DNA of 64,000 nt from Flavobacterium sp. UBA7665 (lineage in GTDB: Bacteria > Bacteroidota > Bacteroidia > Flavobacteriales > Flavobacteriaceae). Position 1 is the first letter of the stretch. Each line of letters starts with the position of its first letter. Positions 19,378-28,894 of the stretch are shown here, one piece after another. The stretch lies in NCBI GenBank assembly GCA_002483285.1, contig DLHP01000043.1, forward strand, positions 1 to 64,000, given 5' to 3'. Both the position numbers and the translations under genes were made by a program. A model generated the notes under the pieces. The model searched no databases, had not been told where the DNA came from, and worked only from the letters and a program-made list of their open reading frames with translations.

Positions 19378-19728
19378 ATGCAAATCCAAGTCGTAAAATC
19401 TAAAATCCACCGTGTTAAAGTAACCGGCGCCGACCTGAATTATATCGGCAGTATCACCATTGATGAAGCGTTGCTCGAAGCCTCGAATATCATCGAAGGA
19501 GAAAAGGTGGCAATTGTCAATATCAACAACGGCGAACGCCTCGAAACCTATGCCATCAAAGGCGCGCGCAACAGCGGCGAAATTACGCTCAACGGCCCCG
19601 CAGCACGAAAAGTTCAGAAAGGCGATATCATCATCATCATCGCTTACGGCATAGTCGATACCGAGGAAGCAAAAACCTTCAAACCCGCCATCGTTTTTCC
19701 TAATGAGAACGATAATTCCCTGACCTAA
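19378..19728 (+). CDS. panD: Aspartate 1-decarboxylase precursor
   Basis: This 116-residue proenzyme cuts itself between G24 and S25 (NYIGSITID) to create the pyruvoyl cofactor, then makes beta-alanine from aspartate. K9, R54 and Y58 of the active site are recognisable (KSKIHRVKV, GERLETYAI), along with the conserved GARNSGEITLNGPAAR stretch. It lies between panC and a flippase-like gene, with five bases to the latter, in one transcript. Confidence 0.95.
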   Translation: MQIQVVKSKIHRVKVTGADLNYIGSITIDEALLEASNIIEGEKVAIVNINNGERLETYAIKGARNSGEITLNGPAARKVQKGDIIIIIAYGIVDTEEAKTFKPAIVFPNENDNSLT

Positions 19729-19733
19729 CTCCC

Positions 19734-20696
19734 TTGAAGCAGCAAATCAGCAAATGGTTGTCAATCCTGCTGCCCATTTTTCTTGGGGTTTTTCTTATTG
19801 TCTATACCTACCAGAAATTTACGCCCGGGCAAATCCTCGAAATAAAAAGCTATTTCAAGAACGCGAACTATTCTTATATCGTATTGGGTATTTTCATCGC
19901 TTTTCTGGGGAACGCCTCGCGCGCTTACCGATGGAAATTCATGCTCGAACATCTGGGTTACAAAACCTCGTTTTACAACAATTTCATGGCGGTTAACATT
20001 TGTTACCTGCTCAATTTATCGGTGCCCAAATCGGGCGAAATTTCACGCGCCGTCATCCTCAAAAAGTACGAGAATGTGCCGTTCGATAAGGGCTTTGGTA
20101 CCATCGTCGCCGAGCGGATTGTAGACATGATTGTGCTGCTTACTTTCATGCTGGCTGCTTTTTTCATGCAGTTCAGGATTGTGAAGGAATTCATACTCGA
20201 TAAAATCCCGATGCAAAAACTGCTGGTCTTTGCAACCGTCGCAACGGTGGTTGGCGTAGGATTGCTCCTGGTTTATCTTTACTCAAAATTACCTTGGATA
20301 TTGGCGTTGAAACAAAAAGTTTCCGGGCTCAAAGAAGGCGTGATGAGCATCGTACATATGGAAAAGAAAATGGAATATTTCCTACACACCATTTTCATCT
20401 GGTGTTCCTACCTCGTCATGTTTTATTTGACCTTATTTGTCATTCCAGAAACCAGTAACATTTCTTTCGGAGCAACGATGACAGCCTTTGTGGTAGGCAG
20501 CATCGCCATTGCTTTCACCAACAGTGGGTTTGGTTCTTACCCTTTCCTGATTTCTAAAATCCTGCTCGTGTATGGCATTGCCGAAACCGCCGGAAACGCC
20601 TTTGGTTGGATTGTCTGGACTTCGCAAATGCTGCTCGTAGTGGTGCTCGGCGTCCTCTCCTTTTTATTGTTGCCTGTATTTAATAGAAGCAAATAA
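19734..20696 (+). CDS. Lysylphosphatidylglycerol-synthase-type transmembrane (flippase-like) protein
   Basis: This 320-residue integral membrane protein has about eight hydrophobic spans and belongs to the UPF0104/LPG synthase TM superfamily (YRWKFMLEHLGYKTSFYNNFMAVNICYLLN is within the family, with SVPKSGEISRAVILKKYE and ERIVDMIVLL as hallmarks). Such proteins are thought to move lipids or lipid-linked molecules. The start is a TTG at 19734, five bases after panD. No ATG is suitably placed, and the TTG gives the expected N-terminus. The third place in the pan operon is common in flavobacteria. Confidence 0.8.
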   Translation: MKQQISKWLSILLPIFLGVFLIVYTYQKFTPGQILEIKSYFKNANYSYIVLGIFIAFLGNASRAYRWKFMLEHLGYKTSFYNNFMAVNICYLLNLSVPKSGEISRAVILKKYENVPFDKGFGTIVAERIVDMIVLLTFMLAAFFMQFRIVKEFILDKIPMQKLLVFATVATVVGVGLLLVYLYSKLPWILALKQKVSGLKEGVMSIVHMEKKMEYFLHTIFIWCSYLVMFYLTLFVIPETSNISFGATMTAFVVGSIAIAFTNSGFGSYPFLISKILLVYGIAETAGNAFGWIVWTSQMLLVVVLGVLSFLLLPVFNRSK

Positions 20697-20750
20697 TTTA
20701 TTACCTTGCTTGTCTGTTTTACAGCAATCAATAACCAACCACAAACCAAC

Positions 20751-21893
20751 ATGAAAAAATTAATTTTGCTACTGGCATTCGTATGCTCGGCCGGTATGCA
20801 GGCTCAAAAAATCGTGACCCAGGTCTCCTCTCCCAGGCTCAAGGAAAATAGGGAAATTACCATTGGATTGCCTGCTTCTTACGACAAAAATCCCGACAAA
20901 AAATATCCGCTTTTAGTATTGCTCGACGGCGATTACTTGTTTGATCCTTTTCAAGGTGCGCTCAATTATGGCAACTACTGGGAAGACCTGCCCGAAGTGG
21001 TCATCGTGGGCATCAGCCAAAATAAAAACAACGAGCGCGAGATTGACTGTGCCATAGACGAAGCCACCGGTTTACCGGCAGAGTCGGGTGAGAAATTCTT
21101 TGAATTCATCAGCCTTGGCGTGATTCCGTATATGCAGCAAAAATACCGCATCTCACCGTTCAAGATGATTGCCGGACACGATACTACAGCGGGATTCATG
21201 AATTTCTACCTGTACAAGGAAGATCCACTGTTCAATGGCTACATTTCGCTGAGTCCCGAATTGGCGAAGGACATGGAAACGCACATTCCCGAAAGGCTCG
21301 CCGCGATTACCAAACCGATTTTCTATTACCAGTCTACTGCCGATGGTGATGTGAGGAAGATGCAGCAACGCATACGCGACCTTGACAAAGGCATCAAAGG
21401 GGCCAAAAAAGAAAGTCTTAATTATGGTTTTGACGACTTTAAGGGCGCCACCCATTATTCGCTGGTTTTGCATTCCATCCCAAACGCGCTGTACCAATTT
21501 TTTGCGGCATACCAGCCCATTTCTATGAATGAGTTCAATGAAAAAATTGCCATTCTTCCGTCGGGTTACGTAGATTACCTTGCGAATAAATATGACGTGA
21601 TGGAAAAGGCCTTGTCTATGAAAATCCCAATCCGCATCAACGATTTTAAAGCCATAGAAGCAGCCATCCTCAAAAACAAAGCCTACCAGGAATTCGATAA
21701 ATTGTCGGATATGGCACGCAAAAGCTACCCCAAATCAATGCTCGCCGACTACCAACTCGGCATGATGTACGAAAAAATGGGCGAGAATAAAAAGGCACTC
21801 AAAGCCTACCAGGTCGCTTACCAAAAAGAAGAAATTGGCGATTTGACCAAAGACCTGATGCTCGATAAAGTAGACGAACTCAAGAACCAGTAA
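20751..21893 (+). CDS. Esterase-like alpha/beta-hydrolase-fold protein, probably lacking the nucleophile serine
   Basis: This 380-residue exported protein (signal peptide LILLLAFVCSAGMQAQ) has an esterase-D/enterochelin-esterase-like domain (about 25-260: RLKENREITIGLPASY, YPLLVLLDGDYLF) and a C-terminal helical TPR-like part (MLADYQLGMMYEKMGENKKALKAY). The usual nucleophile elbow G-H-S-x-G-G is written here as AGHDTTAGF, with Asp where Ser is expected. The chemistry may thus be altered or lost, perhaps leaving a binding role. I chose the ATG at 20751, since the earlier start gives no signal peptide. It lies seven bases before radA. Confidence 0.72.
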   Translation: MKKLILLLAFVCSAGMQAQKIVTQVSSPRLKENREITIGLPASYDKNPDKKYPLLVLLDGDYLFDPFQGALNYGNYWEDLPEVVIVGISQNKNNEREIDCAIDEATGLPAESGEKFFEFISLGVIPYMQQKYRISPFKMIAGHDTTAGFMNFYLYKEDPLFNGYISLSPELAKDMETHIPERLAAITKPIFYYQSTADGDVRKMQQRIRDLDKGIKGAKKESLNYGFDDFKGATHYSLVLHSIPNALYQFFAAYQPISMNEFNEKIAILPSGYVDYLANKYDVMEKALSMKIPIRINDFKAIEAAILKNKAYQEFDKLSDMARKSYPKSMLADYQLGMMYEKMGENKKALKAYQVAYQKEEIGDLTKDLMLDKVDELKNQ

Positions 21894-21899
21894 AACTGT

Positions 21900-23261
21900 A
21901 TGTCAAAAGTCAAGACGGCATTCTTTTGCCAGAATTGCGGTACCCAATATGCCAAATGGCAAGGCCAATGCAACGCTTGCAAGGAATGGAATACCATCGT
22001 GGAGGAAATCATCCAAAAGGAAGACAAACCCGCGTGGAGAACCCCGGTTTCAGAAGTCAAAAAAGCAGCAAAGCCGCTAAAAATACGTGAAATCGATTCG
22101 GCGCATGAAGTCAGGATGGATACCTGCGACGGCGAGCTCAATCGCGTACTCGGCGGCGGAATCGTCCCCGGATCACTGATCCTATTGGGCGGCGAACCCG
22201 GCATTGGCAAAAGTACATTGCTGCTGCAGATTTCACTAAAACTGCCTTACAAAACGCTCTACGTTTCGGGCGAGGAAAGCCAAAAACAAATCAAGATGCG
22301 CGCCGAACGCATCAACCCCAACAGCGACAATTGCTACATCCTGACCGAAACCAAGACACAAAACATCTTTAGGCAAATCCAGGAAATCGAACCCGAGATT
22401 TTAATCATCGATTCGATTCAAACCCTACATACCGAATACATCGAAGCGTCGCCGGGTAGCATTTCACAAATCCGTGAAACGACCGCCGAACTGATTAAAT
22501 TTGCAAAAGAAACCAACATTCCCGTGATTTTGATTGGCCACATCACCAAAGATGGCAACATCGCCGGACCCAAAATACTCGAACACATGGTAGACACCGT
22601 CCTGCAATTCGAGGGCGACCGCAACCACGTGTACCGCATTTTGCGTTCGCTCAAAAACCGTTTCGGGTCGACGTCAGAACTGGGCATTTACGAAATGCTC
22701 GGCAGCGGTTTGCGCGAAGTCTCGAATCCGTCAGAAATATTAATCTCGCACAAAGATGCCTCGCTTTCGGGAACCGCGATTGCCACCACGCTCGAAGGCA
22801 TGCGGCCACTCATGATCGAGATCCAGGCGCTCGTAAGCACCGCGGTTTACGGTACGCCGCAACGCAGCACGACCGGTTACAATGCCAAGCGACTCAACAT
22901 GATTTTGGCGGTCCTGGAAAAGCGCGCAGGTTTCCGCCTGGGCACCAAAGACGTCTTTTTGAACATCACCGGCGGCATCTCTATCGATGATCCGGCGATT
23001 GATTTGGCGGTGGTGGCTGCGATTTTGTCCTCCAATGAAGACATCCCGATTGAGGAAGGCTTTTGTTTTGCGGGCGAGGTAGGCCTCTCGGGCGAAATCC
23101 GTCCGGTGAACCGCGTAGACCAACGCATACAGGAAGCCGAAAAACTGGGTTTCTCCACGATTTTCGTTTCTAAGTACAACAAAATCGCGATCAAAAAAAC
23201 GGCCATCAAAATCCGCTTGGTTTCTAAAATCGAGGATGTGGCGAGCGAATTGTTCGGTTAA
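21900..23261 (+). CDS. radA: DNA repair protein RadA
   Basis: This 453-residue RecA-related branch-migration helicase has the zinc finger CQNCG...CNAC near the N-terminus, Walker A GGEPGIGKSTLL, Walker B EILIIDSIQ, the RadA-specific KNRFG motif in RSLKNRFGSTSELG, and a Lon-protease-like C-terminal domain (AGEVGLSGEIRPV). It processes recombination intermediates. The length is as expected. Confidence 0.96.
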   Translation: MSKVKTAFFCQNCGTQYAKWQGQCNACKEWNTIVEEIIQKEDKPAWRTPVSEVKKAAKPLKIREIDSAHEVRMDTCDGELNRVLGGGIVPGSLILLGGEPGIGKSTLLLQISLKLPYKTLYVSGEESQKQIKMRAERINPNSDNCYILTETKTQNIFRQIQEIEPEILIIDSIQTLHTEYIEASPGSISQIRETTAELIKFAKETNIPVILIGHITKDGNIAGPKILEHMVDTVLQFEGDRNHVYRILRSLKNRFGSTSELGIYEMLGSGLREVSNPSEILISHKDASLSGTAIATTLEGMRPLMIEIQALVSTAVYGTPQRSTTGYNAKRLNMILAVLEKRAGFRLGTKDVFLNITGGISIDDPAIDLAVVAAILSSNEDIPIEEGFCFAGEVGLSGEIRPVNRVDQRIQEAEKLGFSTIFVSKYNKIAIKKTAIKIRLVSKIEDVASELFG

Positions 23262-23270
23262 TTTCCATTC

Positions 23271-23720
23271 ATGAAAAAAGCAGGATTTTTGTTGTTTCTT
23301 TTCGTTGCGCTTGCCGGCTGCGACGGGAGTTATCATAAATTCGACAAGAGTTTCGTGGATTTCAAATGGCCCAAAGAAGACCACCGCAGCTTTGAATTCG
23401 AGATTCCCCAGGACGGCCTGTACGACATTACGTTCGAACTCAGCCACGGTTATACCTATCCGTTTGCGAATCTTCCGCTACATTTTTCAATCGTTGCTCC
23501 AGACAGCACCCAGCAAAATTTCGACGTTGACATTCCCATCTCAGATGCGAACGGACGTAAAACCGGCGATTGTGCGCTCGACATCTGCGATTTGAATTTT
23601 AACATAAAAAATGGCGTAAACCTAACACGAGGTCAGTATAAAATTGTAATTTCAAATGCTTTTAGCGAAGCCTACGTTCCCGACATCATCGGAATCGGGC
23701 TTCGCGTCACCCACCAATAA
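23271..23720 (+). CDS. GldH-like lipoprotein
   Basis: This 149-residue lipoprotein has the lipobox FVALAGC followed by DGSYHKFDKSF. The beta-rich body (FEIPQDGLYDITFELSHGY, YPFANLPLHFSIVAP) resembles the gliding-motility lipoprotein GldH in size and layout. It is diverged enough that I would not call it gldH itself. It starts nine bases after radA and is followed after eight by a peptidoglycan glycosyltransferase, so the three genes form one unit. GldH proper is needed for gliding and T9SS function in Flavobacterium. A GldH paralogue with another role is the alternative. Confidence 0.55.
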   Translation: MKKAGFLLFLFVALAGCDGSYHKFDKSFVDFKWPKEDHRSFEFEIPQDGLYDITFELSHGYTYPFANLPLHFSIVAPDSTQQNFDVDIPISDANGRKTGDCALDICDLNFNIKNGVNLTRGQYKIVISNAFSEAYVPDIIGIGLRVTHQ

Positions 23721-23728
23721 TTCATTTC

Positions 23729-25702
23729 GTGAAAAAAAATAAAAAACGAACCCGGAAACAGAAACTCCTGCTCAGTGCAAAAATATTTGGTGCGCTGTTG
23801 GTTTTGGGGATTGCGCTGGTTTTTGTTTTCCGTGAAAGCCTTTTGCAGCAAGCCATCGCGAAGATTTCACGAAAAATGGACACCGATTACGATTGCCGAT
23901 TTACCATCAAGAAAGCGCAGTTCGAAGGTTTCTCCGGCGTGGCATTTGAGGATGTTTGCCTATCGCCAAAACATGCCGATACTTTGTTTCGCGTCCAATC
24001 GATTAAAACCAAGATCAATTTCTGGCGGCTTTTTACCGGCGACGTACAACTGGGTAGCCTCGAGGCCAAAAATGGCTTCATGCAATTGGTAAGAAATGAG
24101 AACGGTCGCAATTTTGACGCGTTCCTCAAAAAGAAAGATACCATAGACACCGGCGAAAAAACCAACTACGCCCGCACGGCGTACCGATTGCTAAACCGCG
24201 CGTTGAACCTCGTACCCACCGATATGCAGCTTGAAAACCTCACCCTGCGTATGGACGACCGAGGCAAAAAAGCCACGCTCAGGCTAGACAAACTGCAACT
24301 CGCCGAAAAGCAAATGGAAACATCCATCCAGGTACAAACCAATACCTTCACCCAACGCTGGAAAATCAAAGGGTTTGCCGATCCGCGCAACAAAAAGACC
24401 GATTTGCGGTTTTTCAACATCGATACCGGGAAAATCAAGGTGCCGTATTTTGATGAGCGATACAACATCAAGGCGAGTTTCGATTCGATCCGGCTCAACG
24501 TGGCCAACATTGATATGAGCGGAGGTGAACTGCACGTAGACGGATTTACCTCGATTGCCAATTTTACTGTGAACCATCCCAAAATCGCGAGCAAAGACGT
24601 AATCATCCGCAATGCGCGTTTTGATTACCGATTGCTTTTTGGGGAACATTTTGTGGCGGTAGATAGCAACTCGGTGGCGCAGCTCAACAGCATCCGTTTC
24701 AATCCGTATGTTTCTTATAACAATGAAACCGACAAGATTTACACGCTTAAAGTGGGCATCCCAAAAATGAAGGCGCAGGATTTCATCAACTCCTTGCCCG
24801 AAGGCTTGTTCACGCATTTTGAAGGCATGGAAGCCACCGGAAATTTCGACTACAAACTCCACTTCGCCTACAACAAAAACAAACCCAACGGGGTAATTTT
24901 TGATAGCGAGCTGCACAAGGAAAACTTAAAAATCGTCAAATACGGCGAGGCCAACCTGAGCAAACTCAATGGCGAGTTTACCTACCATGCCATCATCGAC
25001 GGCAAACCGCAACGCGGCGTTTACGTGGGCAACGCCAATCCCGACTACGCGCCACTGAGCCAAATATCGCCATACCTACGCAAATGCGTGCTTACCACCG
25101 AAGACCCTTCGTTTTTTTCACACAAAGGCTTTATCAACGAAGCTTTCAAACAATCGATTGTGAAAAACATCAAAACGAAGAAATTCGCGCGCGGCGGCAG
25201 TACGATTAGCATGCAACTCATCAAGAATGCATTTTTAACGCGAGAGAAAACGCTATCGCGAAAACTTGAGGAAATCCTGCTGGTTTACATCATGGAGAAC
25301 AACCGCATTGTGAGCAAGGAGCGCATGCTCGAGGTGTATTTCAATATCATAGAATGGGGACCCAATATTTACGGGATTGGGGAAGCGTCACGCTTTTATT
25401 TCCAGAAATATCCGTCAGAACTTACGCTCAACGAGTGTTTGTTTTTGGCCAATATCGTCCCGAGCCCAAGAAAATTCATGTACCAATTCAATTCCGAAGC
25501 CAACCTCAAACCGTATGCCCGCAGCCGCGACAACAATGTGCGCAACATGATGCTCAGGCGCGGCGTAATCACTCCGAATGATACGGTTTACCAATTGCCG
25601 GTGATGATTACCGGTACGGCTCGCTCGTTTATCAGGAGTAGTGAGGAACGAAAAGCCGAAATCGATTCTACCGCCATGTCTATCGACGAATTTAATTTTT
25701 AA
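23729..25702 (+). CDS. AsmA-like domain fused to a GT51 peptidoglycan glycosyltransferase
   Basis: This 657-residue protein begins with a basic stretch and one membrane anchor (about 16-36). Residues about 40-430 look like an AsmA-like envelope domain (LGSLEAKNGFMQLVRNENG, then long beta-rich segments). The C-terminal 220 residues are a GT51 transglycosylase with TTEDPSFFSHKGF (catalytic Glu), RGGSTISMQLIKNAFL and the KLEEILLVYIME motif. No penicillin-binding transpeptidase domain follows, so it polymerises glycan strands without crosslinking. The start codon is GTG at 23729, eight bases after the GldH-like gene. Confidence 0.82.
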   Translation: MKKNKKRTRKQKLLLSAKIFGALLVLGIALVFVFRESLLQQAIAKISRKMDTDYDCRFTIKKAQFEGFSGVAFEDVCLSPKHADTLFRVQSIKTKINFWRLFTGDVQLGSLEAKNGFMQLVRNENGRNFDAFLKKKDTIDTGEKTNYARTAYRLLNRALNLVPTDMQLENLTLRMDDRGKKATLRLDKLQLAEKQMETSIQVQTNTFTQRWKIKGFADPRNKKTDLRFFNIDTGKIKVPYFDERYNIKASFDSIRLNVANIDMSGGELHVDGFTSIANFTVNHPKIASKDVIIRNARFDYRLLFGEHFVAVDSNSVAQLNSIRFNPYVSYNNETDKIYTLKVGIPKMKAQDFINSLPEGLFTHFEGMEATGNFDYKLHFAYNKNKPNGVIFDSELHKENLKIVKYGEANLSKLNGEFTYHAIIDGKPQRGVYVGNANPDYAPLSQISPYLRKCVLTTEDPSFFSHKGFINEAFKQSIVKNIKTKKFARGGSTISMQLIKNAFLTREKTLSRKLEEILLVYIMENNRIVSKERMLEVYFNIIEWGPNIYGIGEASRFYFQKYPSELTLNECLFLANIVPSPRKFMYQFNSEANLKPYARSRDNNVRNMMLRRGVITPNDTVYQLPVMITGTARSFIRSSEERKAEIDSTAMSIDEFNF

Positions 25703-25802
25703 AACCAACGGCGAAAAACTATAAGGTATAGTCCTAAAATTATAATGTTTTTAGTTGTTAAAATTGCTATTTTTACGTCCTAACTAATTTAAAAACAATA
25801 CT

Positions 25803-27170
25803 ATGAAGAAAATTTTACTCGCAATAGCTTCGCTATTATGGACTGGCGCCTATGCTCAGACTATTGGCGTTACCTTGTTCAAATCGGGCTTTACGAGTCC
25901 GGTAGAAATTGTACACGCACCCAATGACGCAAGGTTATTTGTGGTGCAACAGGGTGGCGCGATTCGCATCCTGAATCCCGATACCACCATTAACGCCACC
26001 AACTTCCTGACCATTCCGTCGGGATCTTTGTCGTCTGGTGACGAACAGGGTCTTTTGGGCCTTGCCTTTCACCCGAATTACGCCACCAACGGTATTTTCT
26101 TTGTGAATTATACCAATGCTTCGGGCGCGACGGTAATTGCGCGCTATACGGTTTCGGCCAACCCCAACATCGCCAACCCAACCGGAACTACCATTTTAAC
26201 GGTAGCCCAGCCGTTTTCCAACCACAACGGCGGTACACTCCGCTTTGGTGCCGACGGTTACCTCTACATCGGTATGGGTGACGGCGGAAGCGGCGGCGAC
26301 CCCGGAAACCGCGCACAAAACATCAACGAAAATCTAGGCAAAATGCTCCGCATTGATGTGGATGTAGCGGGAACTTATGGCATTCCTCCAACCAATCCTT
26401 ACGTGGGCGTTGCCGGAAACGATGAGATTTGGGGCGTTGGTTTGCGCAACCCGTGGAAGTTTTCATTCAATAGGCTTACCGGTGATTTGTGGATTGCCGA
26501 TGTGGGTCAAGGCTCGATCGAAGAAATCAACAAAGTCAATCCAGCGACGGCCAACCTCAACTACGGTTGGAAATGCTACGAAGGCAACAACGTCTATTCG
26601 GCAGGTTGCGCGGTTCCCACCACGACTTACACTTATCCTGTGACTACTTACAACCATACGGGTGGCAGGTGTTCGGTCACCGGAGGTTATGTTTACACAG
26701 GCTCGATTTCTACCTTGCTTAACAAATATATTTTTGCAGATTATTGCAGTGCCGAAATCGGTTATATCGACGCGGCCGGAACTTCTTCGACCATCACCTG
26801 GACTTCGGGACTGGGCCTTTCGGCGGTTACCACTTTGGGCGAAGATTTAAATGGCGAAATGTATGTGGCCACGCGTAACGGAAGCATTTACAGAATCATC
26901 GATCCCATTTTATCCGTTGCAAAATTTGGAAAAGCGAGCGTACAACTTTCTCCCAACCCGGCGACTTCAGAAGTTTTCTTAAAATCAGAAAACCTGAACT
27001 TCCCCGCTGCTGTGACGATTTTTGATATGTCAGGCAAACAATTGGCTAACCAATCATTGGCTTCCGACAGTAACCCGATCCTAACCGGTTCTTTGCAAAG
27101 CGGCATTTATTTGGTAACGGTAACCGACGGTTCGGGTGCGAATTTCCAGACCAAACTCACGGTGCGATAG
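25803..27170 (+). CDS. Secreted PQQ-type sugar (glucose/sorbosone) dehydrogenase-like protein with T9SS tail, first copy
   Basis: This 455-residue exported six-bladed beta-propeller has the signal peptide ILLAIASLLWTGAYAQ. The glucose/sorbosone dehydrogenase domain shows GLLGLAFHPNYATNG, GGTLRFGADGYLYIGMGDGG, GLRNPWKFSF and WIADVGQGSIEEIN. The last 80 residues are a T9SS type A tail (LSPNPATSEVFLK...GIYLVTVTDG). Relatives oxidise aldose sugars with PQQ, but whether this one binds PQQ cannot be read here. A paralogue lies two genes downstream. Confidence 0.85.
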   Translation: MKKILLAIASLLWTGAYAQTIGVTLFKSGFTSPVEIVHAPNDARLFVVQQGGAIRILNPDTTINATNFLTIPSGSLSSGDEQGLLGLAFHPNYATNGIFFVNYTNASGATVIARYTVSANPNIANPTGTTILTVAQPFSNHNGGTLRFGADGYLYIGMGDGGSGGDPGNRAQNINENLGKMLRIDVDVAGTYGIPPTNPYVGVAGNDEIWGVGLRNPWKFSFNRLTGDLWIADVGQGSIEEINKVNPATANLNYGWKCYEGNNVYSAGCAVPTTTYTYPVTTYNHTGGRCSVTGGYVYTGSISTLLNKYIFADYCSAEIGYIDAAGTSSTITWTSGLGLSAVTTLGEDLNGEMYVATRNGSIYRIIDPILSVAKFGKASVQLSPNPATSEVFLKSENLNFPAAVTIFDMSGKQLANQSLASDSNPILTGSLQSGIYLVTVTDGSGANFQTKLTVR

Positions 27171-27514
27171 TGCATTTCGACCACAATCCCTTTTTTATCA
27201 TCACGGCCGGAAGCGCGATTATTTTCTCGCTTGCGGCCGTGATTCAATTATTATTCGCGGCAAAAAGACCCAATCCTTTTTTTGGTTGTCGGATGGCGTC
27301 GTCGATGAAATCGGAAGAAAGGTGGCGGTTTGCCCAGCGCTTTTCAGCTATCGTGTTGCTACAATCGTGCGCAGGTATGCTGCTGTTGGCTTTTTTGGGA
27401 TCTTTTTTCATTTTCCCCGCAACCTTTTCCATCGTTTCTGGACTATCTATTGTGGGAATCGGTTTATTGGCCATGGTCATCCGGACGGAAAAGGCCCTGA
27501 AACGGTTTCCCTGA
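27170..27514 (+). CDS. SdpI-like small membrane protein
   Basis: This 114-residue protein has three hydrophobic spans (about 8-30, 60-82, 84-105). The loop after span one reads PFFGCRMASSMKSEERWRFAQ, close to the N-x-x-x-G-x-R-T...S-x-x-x-x-x-W pattern of the SdpI/YhfL family, some of which protect against toxic peptides. The start is a GTG whose first base is the last base of the preceding stop codon (TAGTG), so it is translated in coupling with the first sugar dehydrogenase gene. Its sandwich position between two paralogues is unusual. Confidence 0.5.
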   Translation: MHFDHNPFFIITAGSAIIFSLAAVIQLLFAAKRPNPFFGCRMASSMKSEERWRFAQRFSAIVLLQSCAGMLLLAFLGSFFIFPATFSIVSGLSIVGIGLLAMVIRTEKALKRFP

Positions 27515-27532
27515 ATTATTAACCTTAATTCA

Positions 27533-28894
27533 ATGTCCATGAAAAATATCTTTACGCTTTTGGCAATGCTGATTTCTTTGTGTTCTTCTTCGCAAACCCT
27601 TGGCCTCGCGCTTTTGAATGACACTTTCGCACAGATTACTGATATTGGACATCCACCTGGAGATGCCCGTTTGTTTATCGCCGAGCAAACAGGCCACATC
27701 CGAATTTTGAATCCCAACCAAACGGCAAATGTCACTCCTTTTCTGACCATTCCACCTACGCTTTTGGCCATAGGCGGCGAAGCAGGTTTGCTTGGTTTGG
27801 CTTTCCATCCGGATTATGCAACCAACAATTATTTTTACGTTTATTATACCAATCCCGCAGGCGACGGCATCATCGTACGCTATATTGGCGGCGTTAATGT
27901 AGCTGTTCCTACTGCGACCATTGTAATGACCATTCCGCAAGCTTTCGGCGATTACCACAAAGGCGGCGGTTTGCGGTTCGGCAACGACGGCTACCTATAT
28001 ATTGCCATTGGCGACAATTACACTACTGCAAATGCGCAAGACATCGACAACTATATGGGCAAGATCTTGCGTATCGATGTCAATTCGAGTACGGTGCAAA
28101 CGCCTCATTATGGGATTCCTCCCGGCAATCCGTTTGTAGGTGTTTCAGGACTCGATGAGATCTGGGCTATCGGATTGCGCAACCCGTGGCGAATCAGTAT
28201 CGATGCCAACGATCAATTATGGGTGGCAGATGTTGGCCAGAATTACAACGAGGAAATCAACAAAGTCAGCGCAACCATTCCAGGTGTGAATTATGGCTGG
28301 AGTTGCTATGAAGCAAATGTCCAATACAATACAACCTGTCCCGTTGACGTAGATACGCTCACTTTTCCTGTAGCTTCTTATCAACATTTGGGGGAATGGT
28401 GTGCGGTTATTGGCGGCAATGTTTACGGCGGATCGGCCAATCCCTCGTTTACCGGGAAATATTTTTTTGGTGACGGTTGTTCCAATCGAATCGGTTGGTT
28501 AGACGCTGCCAATAGCATCAACTGGTCTGAACCTTTTGCCAATTTCGAAGGGACTTATAGTACTTGTTTGGATAACAATGGCGAAATCATTATCGCTTCC
28601 TGGGGTTCGGTTTACAGGCTGTTTGATGCCAGTCTTGGCACTGCCTCATTTGCTAAAACCAGCTTCCAATTACATCCGAATCCTGCGACTTCCAAAGTGC
28701 ATCTCAAAGCGACCGGAATTAGTTTCCCTGCTACCGTGAATTTGTTCGATATCAGCGGAAAATTACTGTGTAAACAATCACTGGAATCCGAATCGAATGC
28801 CATTGCTATAAGCCAACTCCAAAGTGGCATTTATCTGGTTTCACTCACAGATTCGGTTGGCGCGACAGCCAACTCCAAATTGGTTATCGAATAA
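27533..28894 (+). CDS. Secreted PQQ-type sugar dehydrogenase-like protein with T9SS tail, second copy
   Basis: This 453-residue paralogue of the gene at 25803 has the same order: signal peptide, sugar dehydrogenase propeller (GLLGLAFHPDYATNN, GGGLRFGNDGYLYIAIGDN, GLRNPWRISI, WVADVGQNYNEEIN) and T9SS tail (LHPNPATSKVHLK, SGIYLVSLTDS). Two close start codons exist, at 27533 and 27539. The second gives a tidier signal peptide (MKNIFTLLAMLISLCSSSQ). It differs from the first copy in the calcium- and cofactor-loop region (GDNYTTANAQD instead of GDGGSGGDPGN), so the two may not share a substrate. Confidence 0.84.
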   Translation: MSMKNIFTLLAMLISLCSSSQTLGLALLNDTFAQITDIGHPPGDARLFIAEQTGHIRILNPNQTANVTPFLTIPPTLLAIGGEAGLLGLAFHPDYATNNYFYVYYTNPAGDGIIVRYIGGVNVAVPTATIVMTIPQAFGDYHKGGGLRFGNDGYLYIAIGDNYTTANAQDIDNYMGKILRIDVNSSTVQTPHYGIPPGNPFVGVSGLDEIWAIGLRNPWRISIDANDQLWVADVGQNYNEEINKVSATIPGVNYGWSCYEANVQYNTTCPVDVDTLTFPVASYQHLGEWCAVIGGNVYGGSANPSFTGKYFFGDGCSNRIGWLDAANSINWSEPFANFEGTYSTCLDNNGEIIIASWGSVYRLFDASLGTASFAKTSFQLHPNPATSKVHLKATGISFPATVNLFDISGKLLCKQSLESESNAIAISQLQSGIYLVSLTDSVGATANSKLVIE

